The notes: generated by a model from the letters alone, not told the origin. A stretch of 64,000 bases of DNA from Bog-532 sp963828445 (GCA_963828445.1 CAWHFP010000010.1:1-64000); one strand, 5' to 3'. Positions 9,129-16,968 are shown, numbered from the stretch's first letter. Made by a program: numbers and translations.

Positions 9129-9899
9129 CTAGCGGGTGGCAGGCTCCCGGGAGCCGGTCCGCCGCGACGGAGCCCGGCCACTGCCGGACCGCTTGGCCGC
9201 CGTGGTCCCGCCGGCCGCCTTGGCGGTCTTGGCCGGCTTGGCGTCCTTGGCGTCTTTGGCCGGGGGCTGCCACGGGCCGCCGGTCATCAGGCGGTGGGTG
9301 TACTCCAGCACCGCGTCGATGATCTTGTTGGCCTGGGCCCGGGTCCTGGACGCGGCCACCTCGCGGGCACCCTCACCGGTCAGCGAGGTCAGGATGGTGG
9401 CGTACAGCCGGTTCAGCGAGGTGTCGGACAGCTTGAGCAGGGTGTCGTTCTGGCCGATCCACTCCCGGCCCCGGCGGCGCCGCATCAGCTCGAACCCGGG
9501 TGGCCCGTCGCCCGCGTTGAACAGCAGGGACAGGTCCCGGCGCTCCCAGGCGCCCTCCAGGTAACCGCGGGCGCCCGCCGAGAACAGCTCGTAGGCGTCG
9601 GTCACCCCGGCCTGCTTGGCCCGCGCCACCGCCGCGCTGGCCGTGGCCTCCTGGGCCTGCGTGTACTCCTGCCACAGCGCGATGAACAGCTCGCTCTTGC
9701 CGCCGAAGTGGTGGTAGAGGCTGCCCACGCTGGATCCGGCCCGTTCGACCACGTCGGCGATGCTGGCCTCGGAGAAACCCTGCTCGGTGAACACCTCGCG
9801 GGCCGCGTCGAGCAGGGACCGCTGGGTCTCGGCGGTCCGGGCCCACTGCCAGGAGCCCGCGGCGGCCTTGCCGCCTGATCGGGGTGATGTCGCTGCCAC
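9129..9899 (-). CDS. TetR-family regulator with a Lys/Ala-rich tail (TetR1)
   Basis: This 256-residue repressor candidate has an N-terminal TetR helix-turn-helix at about residues 25-70 (LLDAAREVFTEQGFSEASIA, then AGSSVGSLYHHFGGKSELF). A ligand domain of the usual length follows, ending near residue 210 at MTGGPWQP. A roughly 45-residue basic tail comes after it, with repeated AKD/AKP/AKT units and an Arg/Ser-rich end. The paralogue at 22.1 kb has the same recognition helix but no such tail. Operator C is 40 bases upstream, so autoregulation is likely. The effector is predicted to be an acyl-CoA or related intermediate, by analogy with other catabolic TetR proteins. Confidence 0.9.
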   Translation of the reverse strand: MAATSPRSGGKAAAGSWQWARTAETQRSLLDAAREVFTEQGFSEASIADVVERAGSSVGSLYHHFGGKSELFIALWQEYTQAQEATASAAVARAKQAGVTDAYELFSAGARGYLEGAWERRDLSLLFNAGDGPPGFELMRRRRGREWIGQNDTLLKLSDTSLNRLYATILTSLTGEGAREVAASRTRAQANKIIDAVLEYTHRLMTGGPWQPPAKDAKDAKPAKTAKAAGGTTAAKRSGSGRAPSRRTGSREPATR

Positions 9900-9938
9900 G
9901 GATCCGCCTCCTGGCTGTGGCGGCCGCCCCGGTCTGTT

Positions 9939-9968
9939 CCGGAACGAGATTCTAGGAGTCTAGCCGGA
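9939..9968. promoter_or_regulatory. TetR-type operator C (TetR1 promoter)
   Basis: The element reads CCGGAA-CGAGA-TTCTAGGA-GTCTA-GCCGGA, the weakest outer half-sites of the set but the same 6-5-8-5-6 spacing. It is 40 bases before the TetR1 start and would provide autorepression. Confidence 0.6.
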
Positions 9969-10007
9969 TCTGCGGCTATGCCCGCCCTTGACACCGTCAA
10001 CCGGCTA

Positions 10008-10037
10008 CTAGAAGCTAATTCCAGAAGTATATTCCAG
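10008..10037. promoter_or_regulatory. TetR-type operator D (SDR promoter)
   Basis: The element reads CTAGAA-GCTAA-TTCCAGAA-GTATA-TTCCAG, 47 bases before the SDR ATG. It lies in the divergent region between TetR1 and the SDR, 39 bases from operator C, so both promoters could be repressed together. Confidence 0.72.
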
Positions 10038-10083
10038 TAATTACCCCGGCGACGGCCGCCGGAGAAGGGGCTGGTGAGCGGCT

Positions 10084-10968
10084 ATGGCGCGACTGGACGG
10101 CCGGGTGGCCATCGTGACGGGGGCGGGCCGGGGGATCGGCCAGTCGGTGGCCAAGCTGCTGGCCAGCGAGGGCGCCTCGGTGGTGGTCAACGACCTGGGC
10201 GCCCAGGTCGACGGTTCCGGCACCGACAGCGGGCCCGCCAACGAGACCGTCGCCGCGATCAGCGAGGCGGGCGGCAAGGCCGTCATCAACGGCGCCGACA
10301 TCTCCGACCACGCCGCGGCCGAGGACCTGATCAGGACGGCGATCGAGGAGTTCGGCCGGCTGGACGTGCTGGTCAACGTGGCCGGCATCCTGCGCGACCG
10401 GATGGTCTTCAACATGACCGAGCAGGAGTGGGACGACGTCATCCGGGTGCACCTGAAGGGGACGTTCAACACCACCAAGTTCGCGTCCGCGCACTGGCGG
10501 TCGCTGCGGGACGAGACCGCGCAGAACCGCATCATCAACTTCACCTCGGTGTCCGGCCTGCACGGCGCGCCCGGCCAGCCCAACTACGCCGCGGCCAAGA
10601 TGGGCATCGTCGGGCTGACCTATTCTTCGGCCCACTCGCTGGCCAAGTACGGCGTGACCGTGAACGCCATCTCGCCCGGGGCCGCCACCCGGATGACCGA
10701 CTCGGTGCCGACCGACCGGCGCCGGTCCCGGGCCCAGTCCGACCACGAGCGGTCCCCGGACAACGTGGCCCCCGTCGTGGCCTACCTGGCCTCCGAGCGC
10801 TCCGGCTGGATCACCGGCCGGGTCATCCACTCCAGCGGCTACGAGGTCTCCCTGTACAACAACCCCGAGCCGATCATCCGCCTCATCAACTCCGGCCCCT
10901 GGGACGCCGACGCCCTGGAGGCCCAGGTCGAGCGGGCGTTCGGCCCCCTCCTCGGCCGCCAGCCCTAG
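10084..10968 (+). CDS. Short-chain dehydrogenase, (3R)-hydroxyacyl-CoA type
   Basis: This is a 294-residue NAD(P)-dependent SDR. TGAGRGIG at residues 12-19 binds the cofactor. The segment with VNVAGILRDRMVFNMTEQEW resembles the hydroxyacyl-CoA dehydrogenase domain of multifunctional enzyme type 2. YAAAK carries the catalytic Tyr and Lys. In the pathway it would oxidise the hydroxyacyl-CoA made by the hydratase. A C-terminal extension after the Rossmann core (SSGYEVSLYNNPEPIIRLIN) is unusual for short FabG-like SDRs. Residues 188-294 and the terminator are repeated almost exactly at 12.8-13.2 kb. Its promoter carries operator D. Confidence 0.9.
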   Translation: MARLDGRVAIVTGAGRGIGQSVAKLLASEGASVVVNDLGAQVDGSGTDSGPANETVAAISEAGGKAVINGADISDHAAAEDLIRTAIEEFGRLDVLVNVAGILRDRMVFNMTEQEWDDVIRVHLKGTFNTTKFASAHWRSLRDETAQNRIINFTSVSGLHGAPGQPNYAAAKMGIVGLTYSSAHSLAKYGVTVNAISPGAATRMTDSVPTDRRRSRAQSDHERSPDNVAPVVAYLASERSGWITGRVIHSSGYEVSLYNNPEPIIRLINSGPWDADALEAQVERAFGPLLGRQP

Positions 10969-11024
10969 CCCCCGCCCCCGTTCCCGACGCCCCGGCGCTC
11001 ACTCCCGCCGGGGCGTCAGCACGT
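10643..11024. repeat. Direct repeat, copy 1 (382 bp)
   Basis: This segment covers the last 107 codons of the SDR, its stop and its terminator. It matches 12789-13170 with four mismatches in 382 bases. Three mismatches are clustered near the gene's end and are all synonymous. The start-to-start spacing is 2,146 bases. Copy 1 belongs to the intact SDR gene. Confidence 0.95.
10986..11017 (+). terminator. SDR terminator hairpin (copy 1)
   Basis: GACGCCCCGGCG and CGCCGGGGCGTC form a perfect twelve-base-pair stem with an eight-base loop, 18 bases after the SDR stop. It is strong and GC-rich without a U-tract, as is common in actinomycetes. It may also act for the convergent toxin gene. Confidence 0.7.
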
Positions 11025-11028
11025 GGAG

Positions 11029-11451
11029 TCAGCCAAGCTTCCAGGGATCGATGAGCTCGATTCCCGTTTCTTCGAAGTCGGGAAGGTTGCGGGTGGCCAG
11101 GGTGGCCACCGAGTCACGGCAGATGGCCGCGATCTGCGCGTCGGCTACTCCGATGGGCCGTCCGATCCGCTCCCGGCCGGTCACGATATCCGCATACTGA
11201 GCCGAGGCGCGTTCGTCGAAGGGGAGAACCCGGCCGCTGAAGTCTTCGGCCAGGATTCCGCCGATCACCATGGCCAGCTCTCGCTTGCGAAGGCCGTCGG
11301 GCAGCCTGGCCACGCCGTACCGCAGTTCGGCCGCAGTAACCGCTGTGGTCGCAACCTGGGAGATCTCCAGTGAGTCGAGCCAGGCCAGCACCCCGGAGTC
11401 GGGCACTGGGCGGGCCAGCTCAGAGATGACATTGGTGTCGAGGATGATCAC
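11029..11451 (-). CDS. PIN-domain toxin (VapC/FitB-like)
   Basis: This 140-residue PIN ribonuclease has the acidic metal site spread along the chain: MIILDTNVISE (first Asp), TAAELRYGVARLP (Glu), and IGVADAQIAAICR (Asp), followed by LATRNLPDFEETGIELIDPW near the end. That pattern and the AELRYG motif are typical of FitB-type VapC toxins, which cleave tRNA or rRNA in studied cases. Its ATG overlaps the antitoxin stop by four bases. The stop lies only a few bases beyond repeat copy 1, so the gene sits at the very edge of the inserted unit. Confidence 0.92.
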   Translation of the reverse strand: MIILDTNVISELARPVPDSGVLAWLDSLEISQVATTAVTAAELRYGVARLPDGLRKRELAMVIGGILAEDFSGRVLPFDERASAQYADIVTGRERIGRPIGVADAQIAAICRDSVATLATRNLPDFEETGIELIDPWKLG

Positions 11452-11693
11452 CGGTCGAACTCGGCCGCGCGGGGCAGCTCAGTGCTGCGGTCGGGCAGTT
11501 CCAGCTCACCTTCCAGCCCCTCGAACCGGGCCCGGATCTGGCTGCCCAGGCCGCGCTCGTCCGGGGCAACCGTCAGCCGCTCCTGCAGAATCGCCCGGAC
11601 CTCAGCCTCCATAGACCGCCCGTGCCGGGCCGCCTCCACCCGCAGGCGGGCATGAGTCACCGGGTCAAGCCCGCGAACCGTCAGCGTCGCCAC
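11448..11693 (-). CDS. Antitoxin, FitA/VapB-like ribbon-helix-helix
   Basis: This 81-residue protein begins ATLTVRGLDPVTHARLRVEA, the ribbon-helix-helix DNA-binding part, followed by RHGRSMEAEVRAILQERL, the FitA-type helix pair. The C-terminal half (ELELPDRSTELPRAAEFDR) would wrap the toxin. It is cotranscribed with the PIN toxin through an ATGA overlap. A short repeated element upstream (11720-11735) is a likely operator for the complex. Confidence 0.9.
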   Translation of the reverse strand: MATLTVRGLDPVTHARLRVEAARHGRSMEAEVRAILQERLTVAPDERGLGSQIRARFEGLEGELELPDRSTELPRAAEFDR

Positions 11694-11719
11694 GATGCCT
11701 CCTCTCTAACCCGATGACA

Positions 11720-11735
11720 GCAATGCTAGCAATGC
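11720..11735. promoter_or_regulatory. Possible FitA/VapB operator
   Basis: GCAATG-CTA-GCAATGC contains two copies of GCAATG in the same orientation around a GCTAGC centre, about 27 bases upstream of the antitoxin start. Ribbon-helix-helix antitoxins often bind such short repeats. No other use for it was seen. Confidence 0.35.
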
Positions 11736-11805
11736 CTTCAGTGCAGAGCAACACGGTCAGGCCGTCCCGGATGCCCTTCAGGCCGCCGAAAGGGTGGCAA
11801 TATGC

Positions 11806-12756
11806 CTAGTAATCGCCGCCGGTGGTGATGTAGCCGTTGAACACCCCGCCGCAGCCGCCCAACGTGATCCACAGGTCGACGCCGGGGCGGCCGGGGTAGG
11901 CCAGCGCCAGCACCTCGGCCGAACCGTTGATCGCGCCGCAGCTGACCGAGCCGCCGTCGGGGTGGCTGAGCGGCCGGGCCGCCATCGACCGGGCTGCCTG
12001 GCGGGCGGCCGCTGCGGTGAGCCGCTGGCTGGCCACCAGCCGCCACGGATGCCCGCTGGCCCCGTCGTACCGGCAACGCAGCCCGGCAGTGGGCTGTCCC
12101 CCGGGCAGCAGCCGCTTGGTCAGTCCGGCCCCCGGGTTGCTCACTCCGGTGACCCCCCGGTCGGTGGCCGGGCAGCCGCCGGCCACGGTGACCCGGACCG
12201 GGTGGCTTCCGGGTCCGGCCGTGATCGGCCGCGGGTCCAGCCAGACGACCACCGCGTCGACCCGGATCGCGCTGGCGTCGGCCCCGGCCGGAGCAACGCC
12301 GATCTCCAGGTTGGCCGACTGCCAGGCCCGGTTGGCCGACCCACGGTAACCCTTGCCGAACATGGTCTGCTGGCCGGCGGTTGCGCCGCTGGCCGAGCCG
12401 CCGGAGGGCAGGCCCCGGGGCGGGTGAGCCGACACCCAGGCCTTCACCACCGCGAACGGCGACCCGACCCGCCAGGCCTCGACCCGGTCTACCACCGAGG
12501 TCGCCGAGGACCCGCCCAGGACCGGGCCGGGCAGCGACGAGGCCGGGCGGGCCTGGCGCGCTGACCCGGGCGGCAGCTGGGCCAGGGCCAGCAGTCGGGC
12601 CGCCTCGGCCTGGGCCGCGGCGCGGTTGCCGGCCGCGGTCGCCGGGCTGGCCGGGGACGACGCCGGTGCTTTCGGCGCCGGCGCGGACGGGCGGGCCGTC
12701 CCGCAGCCGGCGACCAGGACGCACACCGCCACCGCAGCGATCCTTGCTACCCGCAT
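11806..12756 (-). CDS. Secreted lipoprotein of unknown function
   Basis: The 316-residue protein starts MRVARIAAVAVCVLVAGCGT, a lipoprotein signal with lipobox LVAGC, then a Pro/Ala/Ser-rich linker (PSAPAPKAPASSPASPATA). The mature part has paired cysteines (AGGCPATD, LRCRYDG, VSCGAIN, GGCGG), suggesting disulfides outside the membrane. I do not recognise a catalytic motif. It is the outermost gene of the 2.1-kb repeat-bounded unit, and its promoter would have to lie within repeat copy 2 or the 30 bases before it. Confidence 0.75.
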   Translation of the reverse strand: MRVARIAAVAVCVLVAGCGTARPSAPAPKAPASSPASPATAAGNRAAAQAEAARLLALAQLPPGSARQARPASSLPGPVLGGSSATSVVDRVEAWRVGSPFAVVKAWVSAHPPRGLPSGGSASGATAGQQTMFGKGYRGSANRAWQSANLEIGVAPAGADASAIRVDAVVVWLDPRPITAGPGSHPVRVTVAGGCPATDRGVTGVSNPGAGLTKRLLPGGQPTAGLRCRYDGASGHPWRLVASQRLTAAAARQAARSMAARPLSHPDGGSVSCGAINGSAEVLALAYPGRPGVDLWITLGGCGGVFNGYITTGGDY

Positions 12757-12790
12757 GTCCCTTGGACGCCGTTATGAGCCAATGCGTTCC

Positions 12791-13114
12791 AAGTACGGCG
12801 TGACCGTGAACGCCATCTCGCCCGGGGCCGCCACCCGGATGACCGACTCGGTGCCGACCGACCGGCGCCGGTCCCGGGCCCAGTCCGACCACGAGCGGTC
12901 CCCGGACAACGTGGCCCCCGTCGTGGCCTACCTGGCCTCCGAGCGCTCCGGCTGGATCACCGGCCGGGTCATCCACTCCAGCGGCTACGAGGTCTCCCTG
13001 TACAACAACCCCGAGCCGATCATCCGCCTCATCAACTCCGGCCCCTGGGACGCCGACGCCCTCGAGGCCCAGGTCGAGCGCGCCTTCGGCCCCCTCCTCG
13101 GCCGCCAGCCCTAG
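12791..13114 (+). pseudogene. SDR 3' fragment (residues 188-294)
   Basis: The reading frame matches the last 107 residues of the SDR at 10084-10968 exactly at the protein level, from KYGVTVNAISPGAATRMTD to the final GRQP and TAG. It lacks the Rossmann cofactor site; the catalytic YAAAK also lies upstream of the break, so it cannot be an active enzyme. No start or ribosome site of its own was found. Full protein identity suggests the duplication is recent or kept similar by gene conversion. Confidence 0.9.
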
Positions 13115-13131
13115 CCCCCGCCCCCGTTCCC

Positions 13132-13163
13132 GACGCCCCGGCGCTCACCCCCGCCGGGGCGTC
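13132..13163. terminator. Terminator hairpin (copy 2)
   Basis: The same twelve-base-pair stem as at 10986-11017, with one changed loop base. It now separates the SDR fragment from the convergent DHA2 transporter gene and may serve as a bidirectional terminator. Confidence 0.6.
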
Positions 13164-13206
13164 AGCACGTCCGCGGTGCTCCGGCCAGGAACCGCTGGGC
13201 TGATCG

Positions 13207-15036
13207 TCAGGCTTCGGGGGAGAAGGCTTCGGCGGTCTCGGCTTCGGCTTCGGGCTCGTCGGGGCCGGCGGCGGGCTCGCTGGTGGTGTGCTCGTGCTCG
13301 GCGGCCACGTAGCGGCGGCCGCGGGACCAGGAGGCGGCCGCGGCCACCAGGCAGGCCACGATGGAAAACGTGAACGCGATGTGCAGGCCGGACCGGAACG
13401 GGTCCGAGATCAGGGCCGGGAAGAAGCTGCGGCCGGTCAGCAGCTGCACGCTGGACGCGGGCAGGTGGCTGAGCACGTTGGCGCCCAGCAGCGACCGGAT
13501 CGGGTTGTAGCCGAGGAACGAGGCGAACAGGATCGACACCGGTGGTTCGCTGGCCACCTTGTGGGCGGCCGCGGCCGGGACCCCGTGCGCGATCAGGCCG
13601 GCCGACATCGTGTGCGGCAGGGTGGCGGCCAGGCCCGCGATCATCAGGCTGAAGAAGATGCCCAGCGAGAACACCTGGGCCGAGTTCATGAACGTGGAGT
13701 TCATCCCGCCGCCCGCGCCCCGGTCCCGGGCGGGCAGGCTGTTCATCACCCCGGCCCGGTTGGGCGACGCGAAGCAGCCCATGGACAAGCCGTTGAGCAG
13801 CAGGATCAGCGCGAACACGGGGTAGGGGAAGTTGATCGGCAGCAGTTCCAGCAGGACGAAGCTGACCGCCGCCCCGAGCATGCCGCCGGTGGCGAACGGG
13901 CGCGAGCCGTAGCGGTCGGACAGGTAGCCGGACAGCGGCCCGGCGGTGAGCATGCCCGCGGTCAGCGGCAGCATGTAGATGCCGGCCCAGAACGGCGTCT
14001 TCTCGAAGCTGTAGCCGTGCTGCGGCAGCCAGATGCCCTGCAGCCAGATGATCAGCATGAACATCAGGCCGCCCCGGCCCAGGGCGGACAGGAACGTGGA
14101 CGTGGTGCCGAACGTGAAGGCCCGGATCCGGAACAGGCTGAGCCGGAACATCGGGTGCGCCACCCGGGTCTCGATGACCGCGAACGCCACCAGCACCGCG
14201 GCCCCCACGGCCAGGCAGGTGATGACGGTCGGGCTGCCCCAGCCCATGGTGTGCCCGCCGTGCGGCTGGATGCCCTGGGTGATGCCGATCATGATCAGGA
14301 TCAGGCCGGCCGCGAACGTGACGTTGCCCAGCCAGTCGACCGGTTCGCGGGTGCGCTCCGACAGGTCGCGCAGCCGCCGGTAGGCCCAGATCGTGCCGAA
14401 CAGCCCGCACGGCACCGAGACCAGGAACACCAGCCGCCAGTTGATCGGGGCCAGCACGCCGCCCACGATCAGGCCGATGAACGAGCCGCTGATGCCGGCG
14501 ATGTTGTTGATGCCCAGGGCCAGCCCGCGCTGCCGGGGCGGGAAGGCGTCGGTCAGGATCGCGCCCGAGTTGCCGACCAGGAACGCCCCGCCGATGCCCT
14601 GCACGATCCGGAACACCAGCAGCCACATGGCCCCGGCCCGGCCGGTCATCCAGTCGATGGTGAGCAGCAGCGAGGCGATCGTGTAGATGACGAAGCCCAG
14701 GTTGTACATCCGGACCCGGCCGAACAGGTCGCCCAGCCGGCCCACGCTGACCACCAGCACGCTGCTGGTCACCAGGTAGCCCAGGATCATCCACAGCAGG
14801 TAGGTGCTGTTGCCCGGCACCAGCGGGTTCAGCTTGATGCCGCGGAAGATGTCCGGCATCGCGATGATCATGATCGAGGCGTCGATGGTGGCCAGCAGCA
14901 CGCCCGCCGTGGTGTTGGTCAGGGCGACCCACTTGTAGCGGGGGCCCAGCGGCTCGTGCGCGTTACCGCGGCCAGGCGGGTCGGCGTCGCTGCCCGCTGG
15001 GAACTGCGCATCCGCCGGCCGTTTGCCCATGGTCAC
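13207..15036 (-). CDS. MFS transporter, DHA2 (EmrB/QacA-like) family
   Basis: This 609-residue membrane protein has about fourteen helices. The DHA2 motif with VLLATIDASIMIIAMPDIFR is in helix 1, and the MFS loop SVGRLGDLFGRVRMYNLG follows helix 2. RIVQGIGGAFLVGNSGAI marks helix 4-5, and an acidic tail (PEAEAETAEAFSPEA) closes it. It would export a toxic intermediate or drug by proton antiport. The GTG at 15036 is preferred because GGAGG stands seven bases before it; a GTG at 15060 and an ATG at 15030 are alternatives. Operator E, 33 bases upstream, puts it in the same predicted TetR regulon as the catabolic enzymes. Confidence 0.88.
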   Translation of the reverse strand: MTMGKRPADAQFPAGSDADPPGRGNAHEPLGPRYKWVALTNTTAGVLLATIDASIMIIAMPDIFRGIKLNPLVPGNSTYLLWMILGYLVTSSVLVVSVGRLGDLFGRVRMYNLGFVIYTIASLLLTIDWMTGRAGAMWLLVFRIVQGIGGAFLVGNSGAILTDAFPPRQRGLALGINNIAGISGSFIGLIVGGVLAPINWRLVFLVSVPCGLFGTIWAYRRLRDLSERTREPVDWLGNVTFAAGLILIMIGITQGIQPHGGHTMGWGSPTVITCLAVGAAVLVAFAVIETRVAHPMFRLSLFRIRAFTFGTTSTFLSALGRGGLMFMLIIWLQGIWLPQHGYSFEKTPFWAGIYMLPLTAGMLTAGPLSGYLSDRYGSRPFATGGMLGAAVSFVLLELLPINFPYPVFALILLLNGLSMGCFASPNRAGVMNSLPARDRGAGGGMNSTFMNSAQVFSLGIFFSLMIAGLAATLPHTMSAGLIAHGVPAAAAHKVASEPPVSILFASFLGYNPIRSLLGANVLSHLPASSVQLLTGRSFFPALISDPFRSGLHIAFTFSIVACLVAAAASWSRGRRYVAAEHEHTTSEPAAGPDEPEAEAETAEAFSPEA

Positions 15037-15068
15037 CCTGCGTCCTCCGCCGTCGCCCACTGAACAGT

Positions 15069-15098
15069 CTGCAACCGAATTCTAGAATCAATCTCGAC
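15069..15098. promoter_or_regulatory. TetR-type operator E (DHA2 transporter)
   Basis: The element reads CTGCAA-CCGAA-TTCTAGAA-TCAAT-CTCGAC. The core is the full TTCTAGAA palindrome, while the outer half-sites are degenerate. It lies 33 bases before the chosen GTG start. Confidence 0.55.
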
Positions 15099-15186
15099 AA
15101 TGGCAAGGTTGACGGCCGGTGGAGCGCGATACGGGAGCGGCGGCGGGTGCTGGCGCAGCCCGGGCCGGCGATGTTCGATGAAGCGA

Positions 15187-15216
15187 GTCAACCTTTTACC
15201 GGTACGGGTGTCTTAG
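15187..15216 (+). promoter_or_regulatory. Possible ECF-type promoter, leaderless
   Basis: GTCAACC at 15187-15193 and GTCTTAG at 15210-15216 are spaced by 16 bases, like the -35 and -10 elements of ECF sigma promoters. The -10 element ends four bases before the sigma-factor ATG at 15221, so the transcript would start at or near the ATG. Autoregulation by the encoded sigma factor is inferred. Confidence 0.4.
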
Positions 15217-15220
15217 TGGC

Positions 15221-15733
15221 ATGACCGATGTGTGGCGGCCCTCAGCTCTGGAAACAGGGGCGGTACCGGTGAGCGCCTTGTTCCGGGCCCGGTACCCGGA
15301 GCTGGTCCGGCTCGCTGACCTGCTGGGGGCGGACGATCCCGAGGACATCGCCCAGGAGGCGTTCGCCCGGCTGATCCGTAAGCAGCGGACGCTCCGCGAT
15401 CAGGACGCGGCCCTGGCCTACGTCCGCTCGACCACCTGCAACCTGGTCCGCAACCGGCGCCGCCACCTGCGCGTGGCCCGGCTGCGAACCCCGGCCGGAC
15501 ATGACGAGGTCTCGTCCGAGCATGCCGTCATGGTCCGGGAAGACCATCGCGAGCTACTGGCCGCGCTGGCGGCGCTGCCACCGCGGCGCCGCGAGGCGAT
15601 CGTGCTGCGGTACTGGCTCGATCTGTCCGAACGCGAGATGGCGGCCACCATGGGCGTGTCGCCGGGAACCGTGAAATCGCTGGTGAGCCGGGGTCTGGAC
15701 GCGCTCGGTCAGGCACTGGAGGGAAAGGTATGA
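15221..15733 (+). CDS. ECF RNA polymerase sigma factor, SigE family
   Basis: This 170-residue protein has both ECF regions. Region 2 is at residues 20-85 (SALFRARYPELVRLADLLGA, then DDPEDIAQEAFARLIRKQ). Region 4 is at about 110-165 (LAALPPRRREAIVLRYWLDL, then EREMAATMGVSPGTVKSLVS), with the helix-turn-helix. The length and the DPEDIAQEAF form match the actinobacterial SigE-like group. Its stop overlaps the following membrane protein by four bases, so the latter is its likely anti-sigma partner. The signal it answers is unknown. Confidence 0.92.
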   Translation: MTDVWRPSALETGAVPVSALFRARYPELVRLADLLGADDPEDIAQEAFARLIRKQRTLRDQDAALAYVRSTTCNLVRNRRRHLRVARLRTPAGHDEVSSEHAVMVREDHRELLAALAALPPRRREAIVLRYWLDLSEREMAATMGVSPGTVKSLVSRGLDALGQALEGKV

Positions 15734-16905
15734 GTACTGTCGAGGACCGGCTGCGGGAGGCCCTGGCCGCGCGGGCCGCGCAGACGTCCGTTGACCCGGA
15801 CGCCTGGAACAAGGCCGTGGCCCGGAGCCGGCGCCGGCTGCTCCCGTGGCACTGGCCGACCTGGGCCGTGCGCCTGACCCCAGTGGCCGCCGTGGTGGCG
15901 GTGGCCGGCGTGGTGATCTCAGCCACCATGCTGGGCCAGAGCGTCGGCCAGGGGGCGAGTCCGACCGGGCCGTCCACCGCCAACCCGAGCACCAGCCCGA
16001 ACGCGTCGTGGCCGGGCACCATGGCCGCGGCGGTCCGTCAGATCCCGCCGGTGACCCCGTTCGTCTCGCTCAGCCTGCGCGCCGACGGCATCCAGACGCG
16101 GAATTCCCTGTGGTTCGGTTATGTGCCTGGACACAAAGCGGCCGGGCTCGCGCTCTGCCAGTACTACTCGAAGGACGGTTTCTACACCGGTTACATCGGC
16201 TGCGCCTACGGGGGTCTACCCAAGGGGACGCTGGCCCGGCAGGCCGCGACCGATGGCACCGCCTGGATCCATGTCGGCGTGACCGTCCCCCAGGCCACCT
16301 CGGTGACCGCGCTGCTTCCGGGCGGAAAGACGACCGAGGGCACGGTCCGGTCGGCTCACGGTGTCGCCACCAAGATCTGGGCCGTCAGCTTCAAGGCTGA
16401 CTCCGCGGCCACGCTGATCTTCCGTGACGCCGCCGGGCACCAGGTCACCCGGCTCAACGTGCCCAAGACACCGCCGACCCCGTCCCGGCCGAGCACCGGC
16501 GGTATCCCGCTGTTCCACTACGGCAACGGCCCCTTGTGGGCCTACCGCACCAGCGGCGACCGCATCGTCTACTGGTTCGACGGCGGCTCCTCCTGGTCCG
16601 ACATTCCCCTCAGCCAGTCCAAGCTGAGCTGGTCCGGTACCGGCGGGTTCAAGTCCTCCACCAAGACGCTGCCGAATGTCATGTTCGGGTACGCGCCCAC
16701 CGGCACCGCGCGGGCGGGGCTGCAACTGGCCGACGGCCGGCGGTTCACCGCGCGCACGATCTCGGCCTGGCCCGGCAGTGGGCTCGTGTTCTGGGGGCCG
16801 GTGTCGCTGCCCGCCCGCACCAGCCTGGACTTCGACTCCGTGCTGGTCACCTACGACAGCGCCGGTCACATCCTGCGCGAGGTCCCGATCATCTTCATCC
16901 AGTAA
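15730..16905 (+). CDS. Single-pass membrane protein coupled to the sigma factor
   Basis: The 391-residue protein has a short basic cytoplasmic part (residues 1-45, ending VARSRRRLLPWHWPTW), one membrane helix (VRLTPVAAVVAVAGVVISAT), a Ser/Thr/Pro linker, and an extracytoplasmic domain of about 300 residues rich in aromatic and Gly residues. There is no recognisable zinc anti-sigma motif (HxxxCxxC). Overlap with the sigma gene and the cytoplasm-helix-sensor layout suggest an anti-sigma or sensor role, but the domain itself is not one I recognise. The outer domain has short repeated turns with GNGPLWAYRTSGDRIVYWFD. Confidence 0.75.
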   Translation: MSTVEDRLREALAARAAQTSVDPDAWNKAVARSRRRLLPWHWPTWAVRLTPVAAVVAVAGVVISATMLGQSVGQGASPTGPSTANPSTSPNASWPGTMAAAVRQIPPVTPFVSLSLRADGIQTRNSLWFGYVPGHKAAGLALCQYYSKDGFYTGYIGCAYGGLPKGTLARQAATDGTAWIHVGVTVPQATSVTALLPGGKTTEGTVRSAHGVATKIWAVSFKADSAATLIFRDAAGHQVTRLNVPKTPPTPSRPSTGGIPLFHYGNGPLWAYRTSGDRIVYWFDGGSSWSDIPLSQSKLSWSGTGGFKSSTKTLPNVMFGYAPTGTARAGLQLADGRRFTARTISAWPGSGLVFWGPVSLPARTSLDFDSVLVTYDSAGHILREVPIIFIQ

Positions 16906-16968
16906 CCCGCTGGCCTCACCCCCGGCGCTCAGCCTGCCCAGCCCACCTCACGCCCGGCCTGGCAAATA

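Larger units (their letters stand above)
12789..13170. repeat. Direct repeat, copy 2 (382 bp)
   Basis: This is the second copy of the SDR 3' end and terminator, with four mismatches to 10643-11024. The match begins abruptly at CCAAGTACGG and ends at CAGCACGT, where the two flanks diverge. Together with copy 1 it bounds the toxin-antitoxin and lipoprotein genes. It could have arisen by integration of a circle carrying this end, or by tandem duplication followed by insertion. Confidence 0.95.

Noticed and set aside
12626..12790. Plus-strand frame leading into the SDR fragment as a novel N-terminus
   Set aside because: It is antisense to the lipoprotein signal peptide, has no ribosome site, and joins the SDR fragment by chance.
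10643..13170. The repeat-bounded unit as an insertion sequence
   Set aside because: There is no transposase, no terminal inverted repeats and no short target duplication. The 382-bp repeats are native gene sequence.
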